Notes under the pieces: model-generated
Database searches by the model: none
The model's input: only the letters and a program-made list of their open reading frames with translations
Told to the model about the DNA's origin: nothing
IMG/VR virus record: IMGVR_UViG_3300002514_000038
Span: 1-26,704 of that record
Length of the DNA: 26,704 bases
Reading direction: 5' to 3' (one strand)
DNA from: a virus
Part shown: piece after piece, positions 1-8,434 of the stretch
How positions within the stretch are numbered: the first letter of the stretch is position 1
Layout of the letters: each line of letters opens with the position of its first letter
Position numbers and translations under genes: made by a program

Positions 1-3000
1 TGTGGTGACCCAGCAATGCTCTCATGCTTTTGGGGGTCTCAGTACTGTAGTGGAACCACTGGTAATATTTGCAATTTTGGACCAAGCCAACTATCCCCTT
101 ATCTATGTCAACAAAGTAATTCAGGACAATATCCGTGTCAAGCACCCCAAACAGAATATTGTTGTCATGCAGTTGATGGGTGTTTATCATACGTTGGTGC
201 TTATGTAGCAGGGTCCAATCCCATGACAACTGATGGAAATGGATGTGCTGCTTTTTACGGTACCAACCAAGCAGGATGTACAAGTGAATGTAATTTTGTA
301 TGTGGAGATTGTACACCACCATTAGGGGCATGTAATTGTACGTTTGTAAATGCCCCCGTAACTTGTGCCGCCCCTTATCCATTTACTAATATGGCAGATT
401 GTCATACATATCTAACAAGTCTTACTTTATTAGCTGACGCTGGGACATGTTGTGGATGTTATGATTGTTATAATGCTAGTCCTATATCCTTTTTGACATC
501 TACAGATGGAATAACCTGGATAACAACATCACAAGCAGTAACTCCACTATCTCAAGGGGCTTTACTGTGGGTTATGGGTCAATCATATGCAGTAGGAGAT
601 TTGGTTTCATCGTATGACTCCATCGACGGACCAGAATGTTGTTATGTATGTGTTTGGGATACAGCAGGTCTACCAGTAGGTAACCCACTAAATTGGAGTA
701 CTTCACCATACCTTTATTACCAAGCTTATGTTAATGATTTTAATAATAGCGTAGCTGTATGGCCAGGTGGCGGTAGTGGTAATTTAGTATGGATGCCATG
801 TGACCTAAGTTGTCCACCAGGTGTTGCAGTGACAACTTGGGACTGTATTCCAGGAACTCAATATGATGATTGTTCTCACAATACTTACGGAGGTCCTTAT
901 ACAATTATTAATCCAGCATTAACATTAACAGGGTCTTATGATGTATTAAATATGATATCTAATCCAGGTGGGTCTCCTAATTTACAAAGTGTAGATATAT
1001 TAACCCTTAAATTTCCTTATGGAGGTTTAATGCCCCCAAATCCTAATCCATGTCTACATAATGGGCTTCCTCTTGCTGTATTCGGTTCACCAATAACGAT
1101 AAATAGTACTATATACCTAAATTTAGGGCTAACAAGTGGGCCTTATAATTCATGGAATAGTATGATTAATGATTTAATATCAGTCAATCTAACAGATAGT
1201 AATGGCTCTGTAGTAAGCTTAGCTAATACTTATCCAGAAATATGTGACGCATTATGGTCCTCCTATGGTAGTATACCTTCATCTTGGGATAAATGTATAT
1301 ACGTTGGTCTAGACCCATGTAGTTGTACACAAGACCCATGTATTTGCCAATCTATATCTGGTCCAACAGGCGCTTTTAATAATCAGGGTGATTGTCAAGT
1401 AACTTTAACTAATTTACCTTGTTGTGGTTCTTGGACATGCCAAACAGGTTTTTGTGATTGTGTATTTGTACCAGATTATAAAGATGGATTTACTTCACAA
1501 ACAGAATGTTATAACGCAGCTAATTGTTGTGAAGTAGTATATCCAGAATATGATTGTGAACAAACCACAATAAGTACACCACCATATATTCAATGTGATT
1601 GTGTACAAGTAGGGGCAGGAATGGGAACATATCAAGGATTAAATGCATTATATAATTGTGAAAATGACCCATTTACGTGCTGTTCAGCCACTACCTTACC
1701 TGATAGATGGTGTTGTAGTAAAGATTGTCTTTGTATAGTTGACCCATATGGGCAATACAGTACATTAGATGAGTGTCACACAGCTGTAGCTCAGAATTGT
1801 TGTTATACAGGAAGCACTTCTTTATATGAATGTGTAACACATTGTAATGGTCCTTGTAGTTGTGTCCTCACTGCTACTGGTACCCACCAATCCCTTCATG
1901 ATTGTTTAACACAAGTAAATACATGCTGTTATACAGGATTAACTAGATGGGACTGTAAGTTGCAGGCTAACAATAGCTGTCTATGTATCCCAGCTCCTTT
2001 CGGATGGTATGCATCTCAAGGGGATTGTCAAAATAATATACCAGCCGCACCTGCAGGCGTCTGCCGGTGTGACTTGACTATAGCAGATAGGTGTAAGATA
2101 GAGTGTTTAGGAGCAACCCTCAACGTCACTTCATCACCTCATAGCGGTACGTATACCCCAACCACATATATTATGATACCTACATATGGTACTGATATGG
2201 GTATATGGACAAATACTGGTTACGGTTTATTTGATATGGTTGAAGACCCATATGACCATTGTTGTTATGTATTAACGCATGATGGTATGTTCCCTGCCGG
2301 CAGCCCACTAACTCAGTTTTCACCAAGTCAAATATTTCATAATCATATTAATGGGTTATATGCGGATGGGTCCAATGGTAGCGTATCTCCCGCTAATCCG
2401 ACACAAGCTCTACTACAAACTTTACAACTTAATAATAATATATGGTGGCCGTGTGATATACATTGTGTTAGTGTACCCGATGTTGGTTATGATTGTACTA
2501 ATTGTCCTGGAACGTGTGTATGTGTACTTAATAGTAGTTCATCAGCACAATACCAAGGACCTGGTGCATGGTTAGCATGTCTAGCTGCATGTGTGCAAGG
2601 GTGTGAGGATTGTGCAGTTACATTAGCTAGTTCATTAACAGGACCAATAGATTTTGAAGGAATATGGAATTCTTTATATGGATTTTATGATATAAATGAT
2701 TGTGTAACCGACCCACTAGATAAATGTTGTTATTGTTGTGTTGAAACAACTAATATAAATCCATGTACAAGATGGACACCACCAAAAAAGTGCCCAGTAG
2801 GAGAAACATGGCATCCATACCCAATTTGTAAATGTAAACCAAATATCTATCATATTATAAATAGCGGTGGAAAAGATAAAATATCCAAGAATAAAGGTTG
2901 GGGGATTAATAAATCCCTTGACCCGGAACCTTGTATTCAAAATATAAGCTGTTCACCAGGATATCATTGGGTAGGTAATCCAATTTGTGAGTGTGTACCA

Positions 3001-3879
3001 GACGCAGTTGGTTGTGATTCACACTATGGAAATCCATCTTTAAATATAGGAGTTAATCTTGGTAATAATGGGTCGTGGGAACCTTGTGGTATTAATGTAG
3101 ATAATCAACCATGCGGACCCCCTCAACCAGTAGATTGTAATAATTGTGATATTCATATGTCAACAGTATGGAATGCGCCTTTACCATTAAATTGGGTACA
3201 ATTCCCATTGATTACACAACATTTTTCTGAGGGTTGGTGTGTAACAGACCCTAATGATTTCTGTTGTTATTGTTGTGTAAAAAGACCAACACCAGTTGCT
3301 AATGGGGATGACACCCCAGGACTATGGATACAAGACCCTAATGGCCAAACAGCAAGCTGTGGTATATATATGACTGGGGCAACCTGGGAATTCTATGGTA
3401 ATCAACATTGGACTTTACATCCAGGAAATCCTGGTCCATACGGTGCAACTGTATGGGACTATGGTTGGGTAAGTTGTACCAGTAGTAGTCAGGTACCGTG
3501 TGGGAATCCACCAGTTCCAGAAAAGTGGTCATGTTTACTAACAAACCCCTTCTGGAGTATATGGAATTGTATACAAGATGGTATTGGTCCACACCCTGAC
3601 AAAGCAACTTGTTTAGCTGCTCAGTGCCCAGGACCTGTAGCTCCATGTGAACAATGTTGTGAATACTTGAAGCAAGATGGTTCGTACTTATATCAAAAAT
3701 TAGCATCAAATGCAAATCCTTGTGACTGTGAACATTGGCTTGGATTTTTATGGAATCCATCACCATGGGCTAATTGTTGTCAACCACAACAATGTCAACA
3801 AGGATGGTCATGGAGTGTAGCCCAATGTAAGTGTATACCACCTATTATGATAAATGATGATGGGTTTGGTCATGGATAA
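1..3879 (+). CDS. Giant cysteine-rich modular virion/adhesin protein (5' end outside window)
   Basis: The frame is open from base 1, so the ATG at 16 is probably internal and the true start lies upstream. At least 1292 codons are present. By eye it holds about 120 cysteines (9-10%), many as CC or CxC, plus abundant Asn, Gly, Pro, Trp and Tyr. Several module types recur: (A) CxCV...GxY...C...CC, most dense at 1336-2070 with outliers near 331 and 2515; (B) DPxDxCCYxC, near 2239, 2704 and 3241, with a looser copy near 622; (C) CxxGxxW....CxCxP, near 2788, 2950 and 3790. Two longer ~90-residue units (about 586-846 and 2197-2496) each end in W-x-PCD-x-x-C. Such density implies a disulfide-stabilised extracellular protein; no enzyme motif was seen. 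Lying just upstream of baseplate and fibre genes, it is probably a tail-tip or fibre component. A role is inferred; the family is not recognised. Its 3' end shows a frame break (see next entry). Confidence 0.85.
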   Translation, partial: CGDPAMLSCFWGSQYCSGTTGNICNFGPSQLSPYLCQQSNSGQYPCQAPQTEYCCHAVDGCLSYVGAYVAGSNPMTTDGNGCAAFYGTNQAGCTSECNFVCGDCTPPLGACNCTFVNAPVTCAAPYPFTNMADCHTYLTSLTLLADAGTCCGCYDCYNASPISFLTSTDGITWITTSQAVTPLSQGALLWVMGQSYAVGDLVSSYDSIDGPECCYVCVWDTAGLPVGNPLNWSTSPYLYYQAYVNDFNNSVAVWPGGGSGNLVWMPCDLSCPPGVAVTTWDCIPGTQYDDCSHNTYGGPYTIINPALTLTGSYDVLNMISNPGGSPNLQSVDILTLKFPYGGLMPPNPNPCLHNGLPLAVFGSPITINSTIYLNLGLTSGPYNSWNSMINDLISVNLTDSNGSVVSLANTYPEICDALWSSYGSIPSSWDKCIYVGLDPCSCTQDPCICQSISGPTGAFNNQGDCQVTLTNLPCCGSWTCQTGFCDCVFVPDYKDGFTSQTECYNAANCCEVVYPEYDCEQTTISTPPYIQCDCVQVGAGMGTYQGLNALYNCENDPFTCCSATTLPDRWCCSKDCLCIVDPYGQYSTLDECHTAVAQNCCYTGSTSLYECVTHCNGPCSCVLTATGTHQSLHDCLTQVNTCCYTGLTRWDCKLQANNSCLCIPAPFGWYASQGDCQNNIPAAPAGVCRCDLTIADRCKIECLGATLNVTSSPHSGTYTPTTYIMIPTYGTDMGIWTNTGYGLFDMVEDPYDHCCYVLTHDGMFPAGSPLTQFSPSQIFHNHINGLYADGSNGSVSPANPTQALLQTLQLNNNIWWPCDIHCVSVPDVGYDCTNCPGTCVCVLNSSSSAQYQGPGAWLACLAACVQGCEDCAVTLASSLTGPIDFEGIWNSLYGFYDINDCVTDPLDKCCYCCVETTNINPCTRWTPPKKCPVGETWHPYPICKCKPNIYHIINSGGKDKISKNKGWGINKSLDPEPCIQNISCSPGYHWVGNPICECVPDAVGCDSHYGNPSLNIGVNLGNNGSWEPCGINVDNQPCGPPQPVDCNNCDIHMSTVWNAPLPLNWVQFPLITQHFSEGWCVTDPNDFCCYCCVKRPTPVANGDDTPGLWIQDPNGQTASCGIYMTGATWEFYGNQHWTLHPGNPGPYGATVWDYGWVSCTSSSQVPCGNPPVPEKWSCLLTNPFWSIWNCIQDGIGPHPDKATCLAAQCPGPVAPCEQCCEYLKQDGSYLYQKLASNANPCDCEHWLGFLWNPSPWANCCQPQQCQQGWSWSVAQCKCIPPIMINDDGFGHG
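1336..2070 (+). repeat. Tandem array of about six Cys-rich type-A modules
   Basis: This part of the giant protein reads as about six consecutive units of roughly 35-45 residues. Each begins with CxC followed by V/I, then a short loop with G-x-Y/F/H, a Ser/Thr/Gln-rich turn, a single Cys, and a closing CC (CxC in the last copy), often followed by Y/W-x-C. CxC starts are at residues encoded near 1339, 1456, 1597, 1729, 1858 and 1984. Units differ strongly in sequence while Cys spacing is kept, which points to old duplications of a small disulfide fold and not to recent tandem duplication. Confidence 0.7.
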
Positions 3880-4025
3880 AATGTGACTGTGTTATGGGTG
3901 GAGAAAGACCTACTAAGTGTTTAAAATGTTGTGTAGATAATAGTACAGGAGCCCAGATTCAACTAAGTGAAAGTACAATACCATGTGTATGTCCACCTAA
4001 CACTACAGAAACTTTATGTTGGTAA
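3861..4025 (+). CDS. Cys-rich continuation of the upstream protein in the -1 frame (frame break or short separate gene)
   Basis: After the upstream frame stops at 3877-3879, the frame one base back is open from 3861 (stops at 3855-3860) to the TAA at 4023-4025. It encodes about 50 residues with 8 Cys in CxC, CLKCC and CVC arrangements, the same composition and spacing as the upstream modules; the KCLKCCV segment resembles the CCYxCCV of module B. A fused product would therefore read naturally. A separate gene could start at ATG 3894 (43 aa), but it would begin mid-module. No in-phase slippery heptamer is visible: GGGTTTG at 3862-3868 is one base out of phase for a classical X-XXY-YYZ slip. 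A one-base deletion, real or from assembly, is as likely as programmed frameshifting. Confidence 0.6.
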   Translation, partial: WVWSWIKCDCVMGGERPTKCLKCCVDNSTGAQIQLSESTIPCVCPPNTTETLCW

Positions 4026-4097
4026 AAAGAAAAAAATATTTTATTCACCACATATAATATAGAAATAAGTGTTATGATATTTATTATAAAATGAAGA
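4026..4097 (+). promoter_or_regulatory. AT-rich intergenic gap, possible promoter
   Basis: This is the longest gap in the window (72 bp), between the Cys-rich block and the next gene. It is almost entirely A/T and holds a TATAAT at 4053-4058 without a recognisable -35 element. No Rho-independent terminator hairpin and no Bacteroidota TAnnTTTG box are evident. It is a reasonable place for a transcription start of the following virion operon, but the sequence alone does not prove one. Confidence 0.2.
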
Positions 4098-4319
4098 ATG
4101 GCATTACATGAAGTAAAAGTGACGGGATGTATATTACCTTTAACTAAATTAGAGGTTTTAATGAACGTTTGTCAAAGACCAGAAACTAGGTCAAATATAT
4201 TTATTGAAAGAGGCAAAGTAACAGCTTTTGAAAAAGCCCAACGAATGGGACAAATAAATAGTACTGGAGAATTGGAATTACACGGATACGGTTACTATAA
4301 AATAGAAAAACAACCATAA
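4098..4319 (+). CDS. Hypothetical protein, 73 aa
   Basis: A short ORF starting ATG-GCA, followed 3 bp after its stop by the next gene, so the two are probably co-translated. The upstream ATG at 4091 is out of frame and stops after six codons, so 4098 is the plausible start. The protein is mixed-charge with no signal peptide, membrane segment or known motif; its middle has a basic stretch around RGKVTAFEKAQRMG and its end is Gly/Tyr-rich. It lies at the start of a run of virion genes, so a small structural or assembly role is possible. The family is not recognised. Confidence 0.7.
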   Translation: MALHEVKVTGCILPLTKLEVLMNVCQRPETRSNIFIERGKVTAFEKAQRMGQINSTGELELHGYGYYKIEKQP

Positions 4320-4322
4320 ATT

Positions 4323-5243
4323 ATGGCATTAGGAGCATACGGAATTAAAAGACCAGCTGATGTAAAAGTCGAAGACGTACAAATTTTAGTACACCAACAA
4401 GCAGATAGAGACGCTAGTTCAACACCTACAGTATTTGAAATAAATTCATCGACTGTTTTGACACCCATACTTCACAACGGCGCTCCTACAGGAGGGCCTA
4501 CAGGTGAGATTTTAGGTGGATTATATGACTTTAAATTACCAGCAGCAGTTTTCGCAAATAAAGGAATTTATACTGTCTATATAAGACCAGTAGAAATTAG
4601 AACCGTAATTTTAGATTGTGGTATTTTGTCCTCATTACCTAATGTTAAAGGGTTAGTCTTTGATTTAAATTCTATACCGATACAGTTTAGAAATAGGTTT
4701 TCACCTATGGATTTAGTGGGGTATAGAATAGAATATTTAGATGCTGACAACGGAGCAAAAATAAATAATTTTTATAGAATAGTTACTTCCAATTTTTATT
4801 GTGTTACGGTAGAACAAAATAACACAAACCCAAATCAAACTTCTCCTAGGTATGTTTATACAAATTCAAAAACAAATTTAGTTTATTGTACACTAACACC
4901 TACTAGTGCACCATCTAACAATCCTAATGCAATACCATTTATAGGACAACCCGGACAATCAGTCATAATTACTAACACTTACTTTAATCCTATAGTATTG
5001 GATATAGAAATGGCAGACCACGATTTCGAAACACTTGCTATAGCACTTTATGGAAATCAAGCAAAATCTATCGATAGTGGAATCTATACTCTATATGATT
5101 TATCAGGAGCAAACAACATATACATGCAATACGACCTATATGAGGTTAGAGACCAATTTAACGGACAATTATTTGAAATTAAACAAAATAGAGGGAACAA
5201 TATTGATTTTAGTCAACTGTTTAGTACAATAACTAACTTTTAA
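4323..5243 (+). CDS. Putative virion structural protein, 306 aa
   Basis: No catalytic motif, signal peptide or membrane helix is visible. The sequence is rich in Thr, Asn, Ile and Tyr with alternating hydrophobic strands, typical of all-beta phage tail or baseplate proteins. A Pro/Asn/Thr linker (about residues 190-210) separates an N-terminal from a C-terminal half. It sits 3 bp after the 73-aa gene and 5 bp before the large baseplate gene, so a shared operon is likely. A baseplate, neck or tail-tip role is inferred from position only; I do not recognise the family. Confidence 0.75.
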   Translation: MALGAYGIKRPADVKVEDVQILVHQQADRDASSTPTVFEINSSTVLTPILHNGAPTGGPTGEILGGLYDFKLPAAVFANKGIYTVYIRPVEIRTVILDCGILSSLPNVKGLVFDLNSIPIQFRNRFSPMDLVGYRIEYLDADNGAKINNFYRIVTSNFYCVTVEQNNTNPNQTSPRYVYTNSKTNLVYCTLTPTSAPSNNPNAIPFIGQPGQSVIITNTYFNPIVLDIEMADHDFETLAIALYGNQAKSIDSGIYTLYDLSGANNIYMQYDLYEVRDQFNGQLFEIKQNRGNNIDFSQLFSTITNF

Positions 5244-5248
5244 TAATT

Positions 5249-8200
5249 ATGGCTAGCAATCGATTTAGATATCCACCGGCCCCTAATCACGGAGGAGATA
5301 CCTTTAGTGATTTCCTAGTAGGAAATCAATTTATGGGGTCCCAGCAGATGACTTTAGGTAATTTTATAAATCTACCCAAGTCATCTTATAATATAACTTC
5401 TACATTACAATACAATATAGGTAGTTTTTCTACCCCTATAACATTAGAATCTTTAAATATAGATAACCTTAATTTAGCTCGTAAACTATCTAGTAATAAT
5501 TTAGAAGTTTTTGTTAATAATGATATAAGTGACATCTCAACCTTTGTTTTATACGGTTCCCTTAAAAAACGTTTATCTGTAGCAACTCAAAATGTCGTTA
5601 ATTTTTTTCCAGCAGCATTATTTGTTGATGGTGTAAATATTAATAATGTTTCTGGCAATACTACTGCTTATGATATATTATATAATTTAGCTACTAAAGA
5701 AACTACTTTTAAAACTAATGTTAATATAATATCTAATCCATTTAGTATAGAATTTACAACGAATGGAAATCAATTAAATGAACATATTAGTCAAGACCAG
5801 ATATTAAATAATTTTGAAACCTATGGAGTATCAGCAGATACTATCATAAAGATAGCAGAAGGAACAGTAGCTAAATTAAGAAATTTAACTAAAGAATTTA
5901 AAAAATATACATTAAGTTTTAGTGGGACAGTAGGAGAAACAGAGTATAAATTAATGAATGTTAAACCACAAACAGTTAATAATGATTACTTGGAAATTAT
6001 AGTTAAAGGAAATCCTTTTAATGTATCTACAACAGGTGGTACAGTAGTCACAACCACAACAGACCGTTTTTATATCAAACCAACCCAACAACAAACGGAA
6101 GAAGAATTTAAAAGATTTAAAAGTATAGAATCTTTTTTAGTTAATAGAGATATTTCTCCTATTTATACATCCACATTTAAAGTAATTAAAGAAAGTACTA
6201 GTGGTGTTAAATATTATGATAAAATAATTAAAACATGGCCATTAGAAGATAATGTAAATATTGATATAAGTAGTGACACTTATTTAACATATTTAACTGC
6301 TTTAGCGGATTTAGGTGATGAGATAGATATGGAAAAAACTAATTTGGTATCTCGCTTTTTAACAGCACCAGTACTAAAGGAGTTTGACGGAACAGACCAA
6401 AAAATTGAAAAAACTCTACAAATTTATGGTAGAAGTTTTGATGACATTAAAACATTTGTAGAAGGGATTGCATACATGACAAATGTTAGTTATGATGGAA
6501 AAAATAATATCCCTAATGAATTAATTAAGAATTTTGCACAGACTTTGGGGTGGTCCACCCCTAGTACTCTAAACAATACATCATTTTTAGATAGTGTATT
6601 AGGGGTAAATACACCACAATATTCAGGAACTAGTGTTTCAGCAACACCAACAGAATTGGATATTGAATTATATAGAAGAATATTACTTAATACTGCTTAT
6701 CTATTTAAGTCTAAAGGAACAAGAAAATCTATAGAATTTTTATTAGGTCTTTTAGGTGCTCCGGAAGCGTTGGTAGAATTTAATGAATATGTAGTTTTAG
6801 CAGATGCAAGAATTAAGATGAGTCCAGGGTTTAAATTTGAGTGGGCAGTTAAGGGCCGTATACCTTCCTATGTACCAGTACAAACTAAGTTTAATCAACA
6901 ATGGGAATTAATATCTGGGGGGTCTTATACTACGAGTACTTTAAACTATAGTATACCTTTTGCACAATTTTATATTTCTACTGGGACCACACAAAATCCA
7001 TTTACTCGTATAGATTACCCTATTGACGCAGCAGGATATCCTACTGTCCCTAGAGTAACTAACAATTACTTTTTCCAAAGAGGAGCTGGTTGGTTTGAAA
7101 GAACTGCAGAACATAAATCTGATATCTCTATAGACTTAAGTGCATCTACTCTTACAGGATGTACACCTAATGTAATAAATAAATTTAGTGAATTTACTTG
7201 GGGTGGTTTTTGGACTATGGGACAATATTCTAATTTATTGAAATGTCCATATTTAGATAGGTTTAGAAGATTCCCACACATGTCTTTTGGGTTTGGATTA
7301 ACGAGAATGATAGATGATAAAAAATCTTGGGTCCTTAAACAGGGAACCCAGTATAGAGATTATTCTTTTAATAACAGAGACGCATACTATCAAACAGATA
7401 ATGAGAAATTAGTATTAAACGTTAAAAATATAGACTTAAATTTAAATATAGGTCAAGGAATTACTTATGATATTTGGAAACAGTCAGCTCAATCAGATTG
7501 TTTTTTTAGCGGGGGGTCATTACCATTACCATATCCACATGTGGGAGGACAATGGGATTCCACCAACCCACAATTTAATGCAAAAACTATAGATTTTAAA
7601 ACATTTAAAGAACATTTTTGGAAAGTTTTTATTGACGCAAAAAATAGGATGACCATTAATGATGGAAAAACAGGAGGATACCCTACACTACAACAAATAT
7701 ATTTAGATTATTTACATACAAATTGTGGTGAAAATAATCAATACACTTATAATAAAATGATTGATTATGTACAATCCTTAGGGGATTATTGGGTAAAAAT
7801 AGTAGAACAAATGATACCAGCTACTACTCTATGGACGAGTGGTATGAAAGTACAAAATTCAGTATTCCATAGAGATAAGTTTGTTTATAGATGTTTTAGT
7901 GTAACAGGAACCAGTTTACAAAGCGTGTTAACTAGCACCCTATCGGTTTCTAGTAGTGCATTTACAGGATACCCAATCCCATTATTTAGTAATTCTGCAA
8001 GAATGATGGGAATGCCCACACCTCCACAACCAAACACTCCCTATTATAATAATTTATTAAATAATGAGAATCAAACTATACCATTATCGAGTTATGCAAA
8101 TTCTTATAATATTAATAATAAAGGAAGTATTTTTGGAAGTGCATTATTAGGTAAAGAAACTAATATATTAGCGGATAAATTTTATAGTAATAAAAAAGAA

Positions 8201-8425
8201 TTTACAGCCAAATCTATACATGTTAAAAAAGGTAGTACACATAATCTTTTGTGTGTTGATGGCCTTAAAGAATTAAATATAAGAGATTTAAAATGGTTAA
8301 AAAATTATAATTTAGGTGACGATAACGGTGAAACTGGTACAAATATAGTAATTCGTGGTGGAACCCCAGCACCTACCTCAGCGGCACCTGTAGTGTCAGC
8401 ACCAACAGGTGGGATGGGATATTAA
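5249..8425 (+). CDS. Baseplate wedge-like protein with P2 gpI-like domain, 1058 aa
   Basis: The clearest signal is a segment at about residues 375-520. It contains ELIKNFAQTLGW, then an acidic/aromatic stretch with ELYRRILLNTAYLFKSKGTR, in which the SKGTR motif is at residues 488-492, then a hydrophobic helix and LGAPE. This order (LA..LGW, E..RR, KGT, helix, LG) matches the phage tail protein I / P2 gpI baseplate family, where the protein lies at the outer baseplate wedge and helps attach fibres. The rest is beta-rich and Asn/Thr-rich, with a conserved-looking helical region near residues 830-875 (VEQMIPATTLW) and a low-complexity Ala/Pro/Thr/Gly tail. gpI proteins are normally about 180-200 aa, so here the domain is embedded in a far larger protein, of a size closer to T4 gp7. 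Baseplate location is well supported; exact equivalence is not. Confidence 0.75.
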   Translation: MASNRFRYPPAPNHGGDTFSDFLVGNQFMGSQQMTLGNFINLPKSSYNITSTLQYNIGSFSTPITLESLNIDNLNLARKLSSNNLEVFVNNDISDISTFVLYGSLKKRLSVATQNVVNFFPAALFVDGVNINNVSGNTTAYDILYNLATKETTFKTNVNIISNPFSIEFTTNGNQLNEHISQDQILNNFETYGVSADTIIKIAEGTVAKLRNLTKEFKKYTLSFSGTVGETEYKLMNVKPQTVNNDYLEIIVKGNPFNVSTTGGTVVTTTTDRFYIKPTQQQTEEEFKRFKSIESFLVNRDISPIYTSTFKVIKESTSGVKYYDKIIKTWPLEDNVNIDISSDTYLTYLTALADLGDEIDMEKTNLVSRFLTAPVLKEFDGTDQKIEKTLQIYGRSFDDIKTFVEGIAYMTNVSYDGKNNIPNELIKNFAQTLGWSTPSTLNNTSFLDSVLGVNTPQYSGTSVSATPTELDIELYRRILLNTAYLFKSKGTRKSIEFLLGLLGAPEALVEFNEYVVLADARIKMSPGFKFEWAVKGRIPSYVPVQTKFNQQWELISGGSYTTSTLNYSIPFAQFYISTGTTQNPFTRIDYPIDAAGYPTVPRVTNNYFFQRGAGWFERTAEHKSDISIDLSASTLTGCTPNVINKFSEFTWGGFWTMGQYSNLLKCPYLDRFRRFPHMSFGFGLTRMIDDKKSWVLKQGTQYRDYSFNNRDAYYQTDNEKLVLNVKNIDLNLNIGQGITYDIWKQSAQSDCFFSGGSLPLPYPHVGGQWDSTNPQFNAKTIDFKTFKEHFWKVFIDAKNRMTINDGKTGGYPTLQQIYLDYLHTNCGENNQYTYNKMIDYVQSLGDYWVKIVEQMIPATTLWTSGMKVQNSVFHRDKFVYRCFSVTGTSLQSVLTSTLSVSSSAFTGYPIPLFSNSARMMGMPTPPQPNTPYYNNLLNNENQTIPLSSYANSYNINNKGSIFGSALLGKETNILADKFYSNKKEFTAKSIHVKKGSTHNLLCVDGLKELNIRDLKWLKNYNLGDDNGETGTNIVIRGGTPAPTSAAPVVSAPTGGMGY

Positions 8426-8434
8426 AAAGTTAAA

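Noticed and set aside
2716-2940. Minus-strand reading frame with hydrophobic stretches inside the Cys-rich gene
   Set aside because: It lies wholly opposite a strongly coding plus-strand frame and shows no start context; all other genes are on the plus strand.
3338-3766. 142-codon minus-strand frame
   Set aside because: The composition is a mirror of the Cys-rich coding strand (His/Leu-rich), and no motif or neighbour supports it.
3862-3868. GGGTTTG as a classical -1 slippery heptamer
   Set aside because: The zero-frame codons are GGG TTT GGT, so the heptamer is one base out of phase; re-pairing after a -1 slip would be poor. Kept only as part of the frame-break finding.
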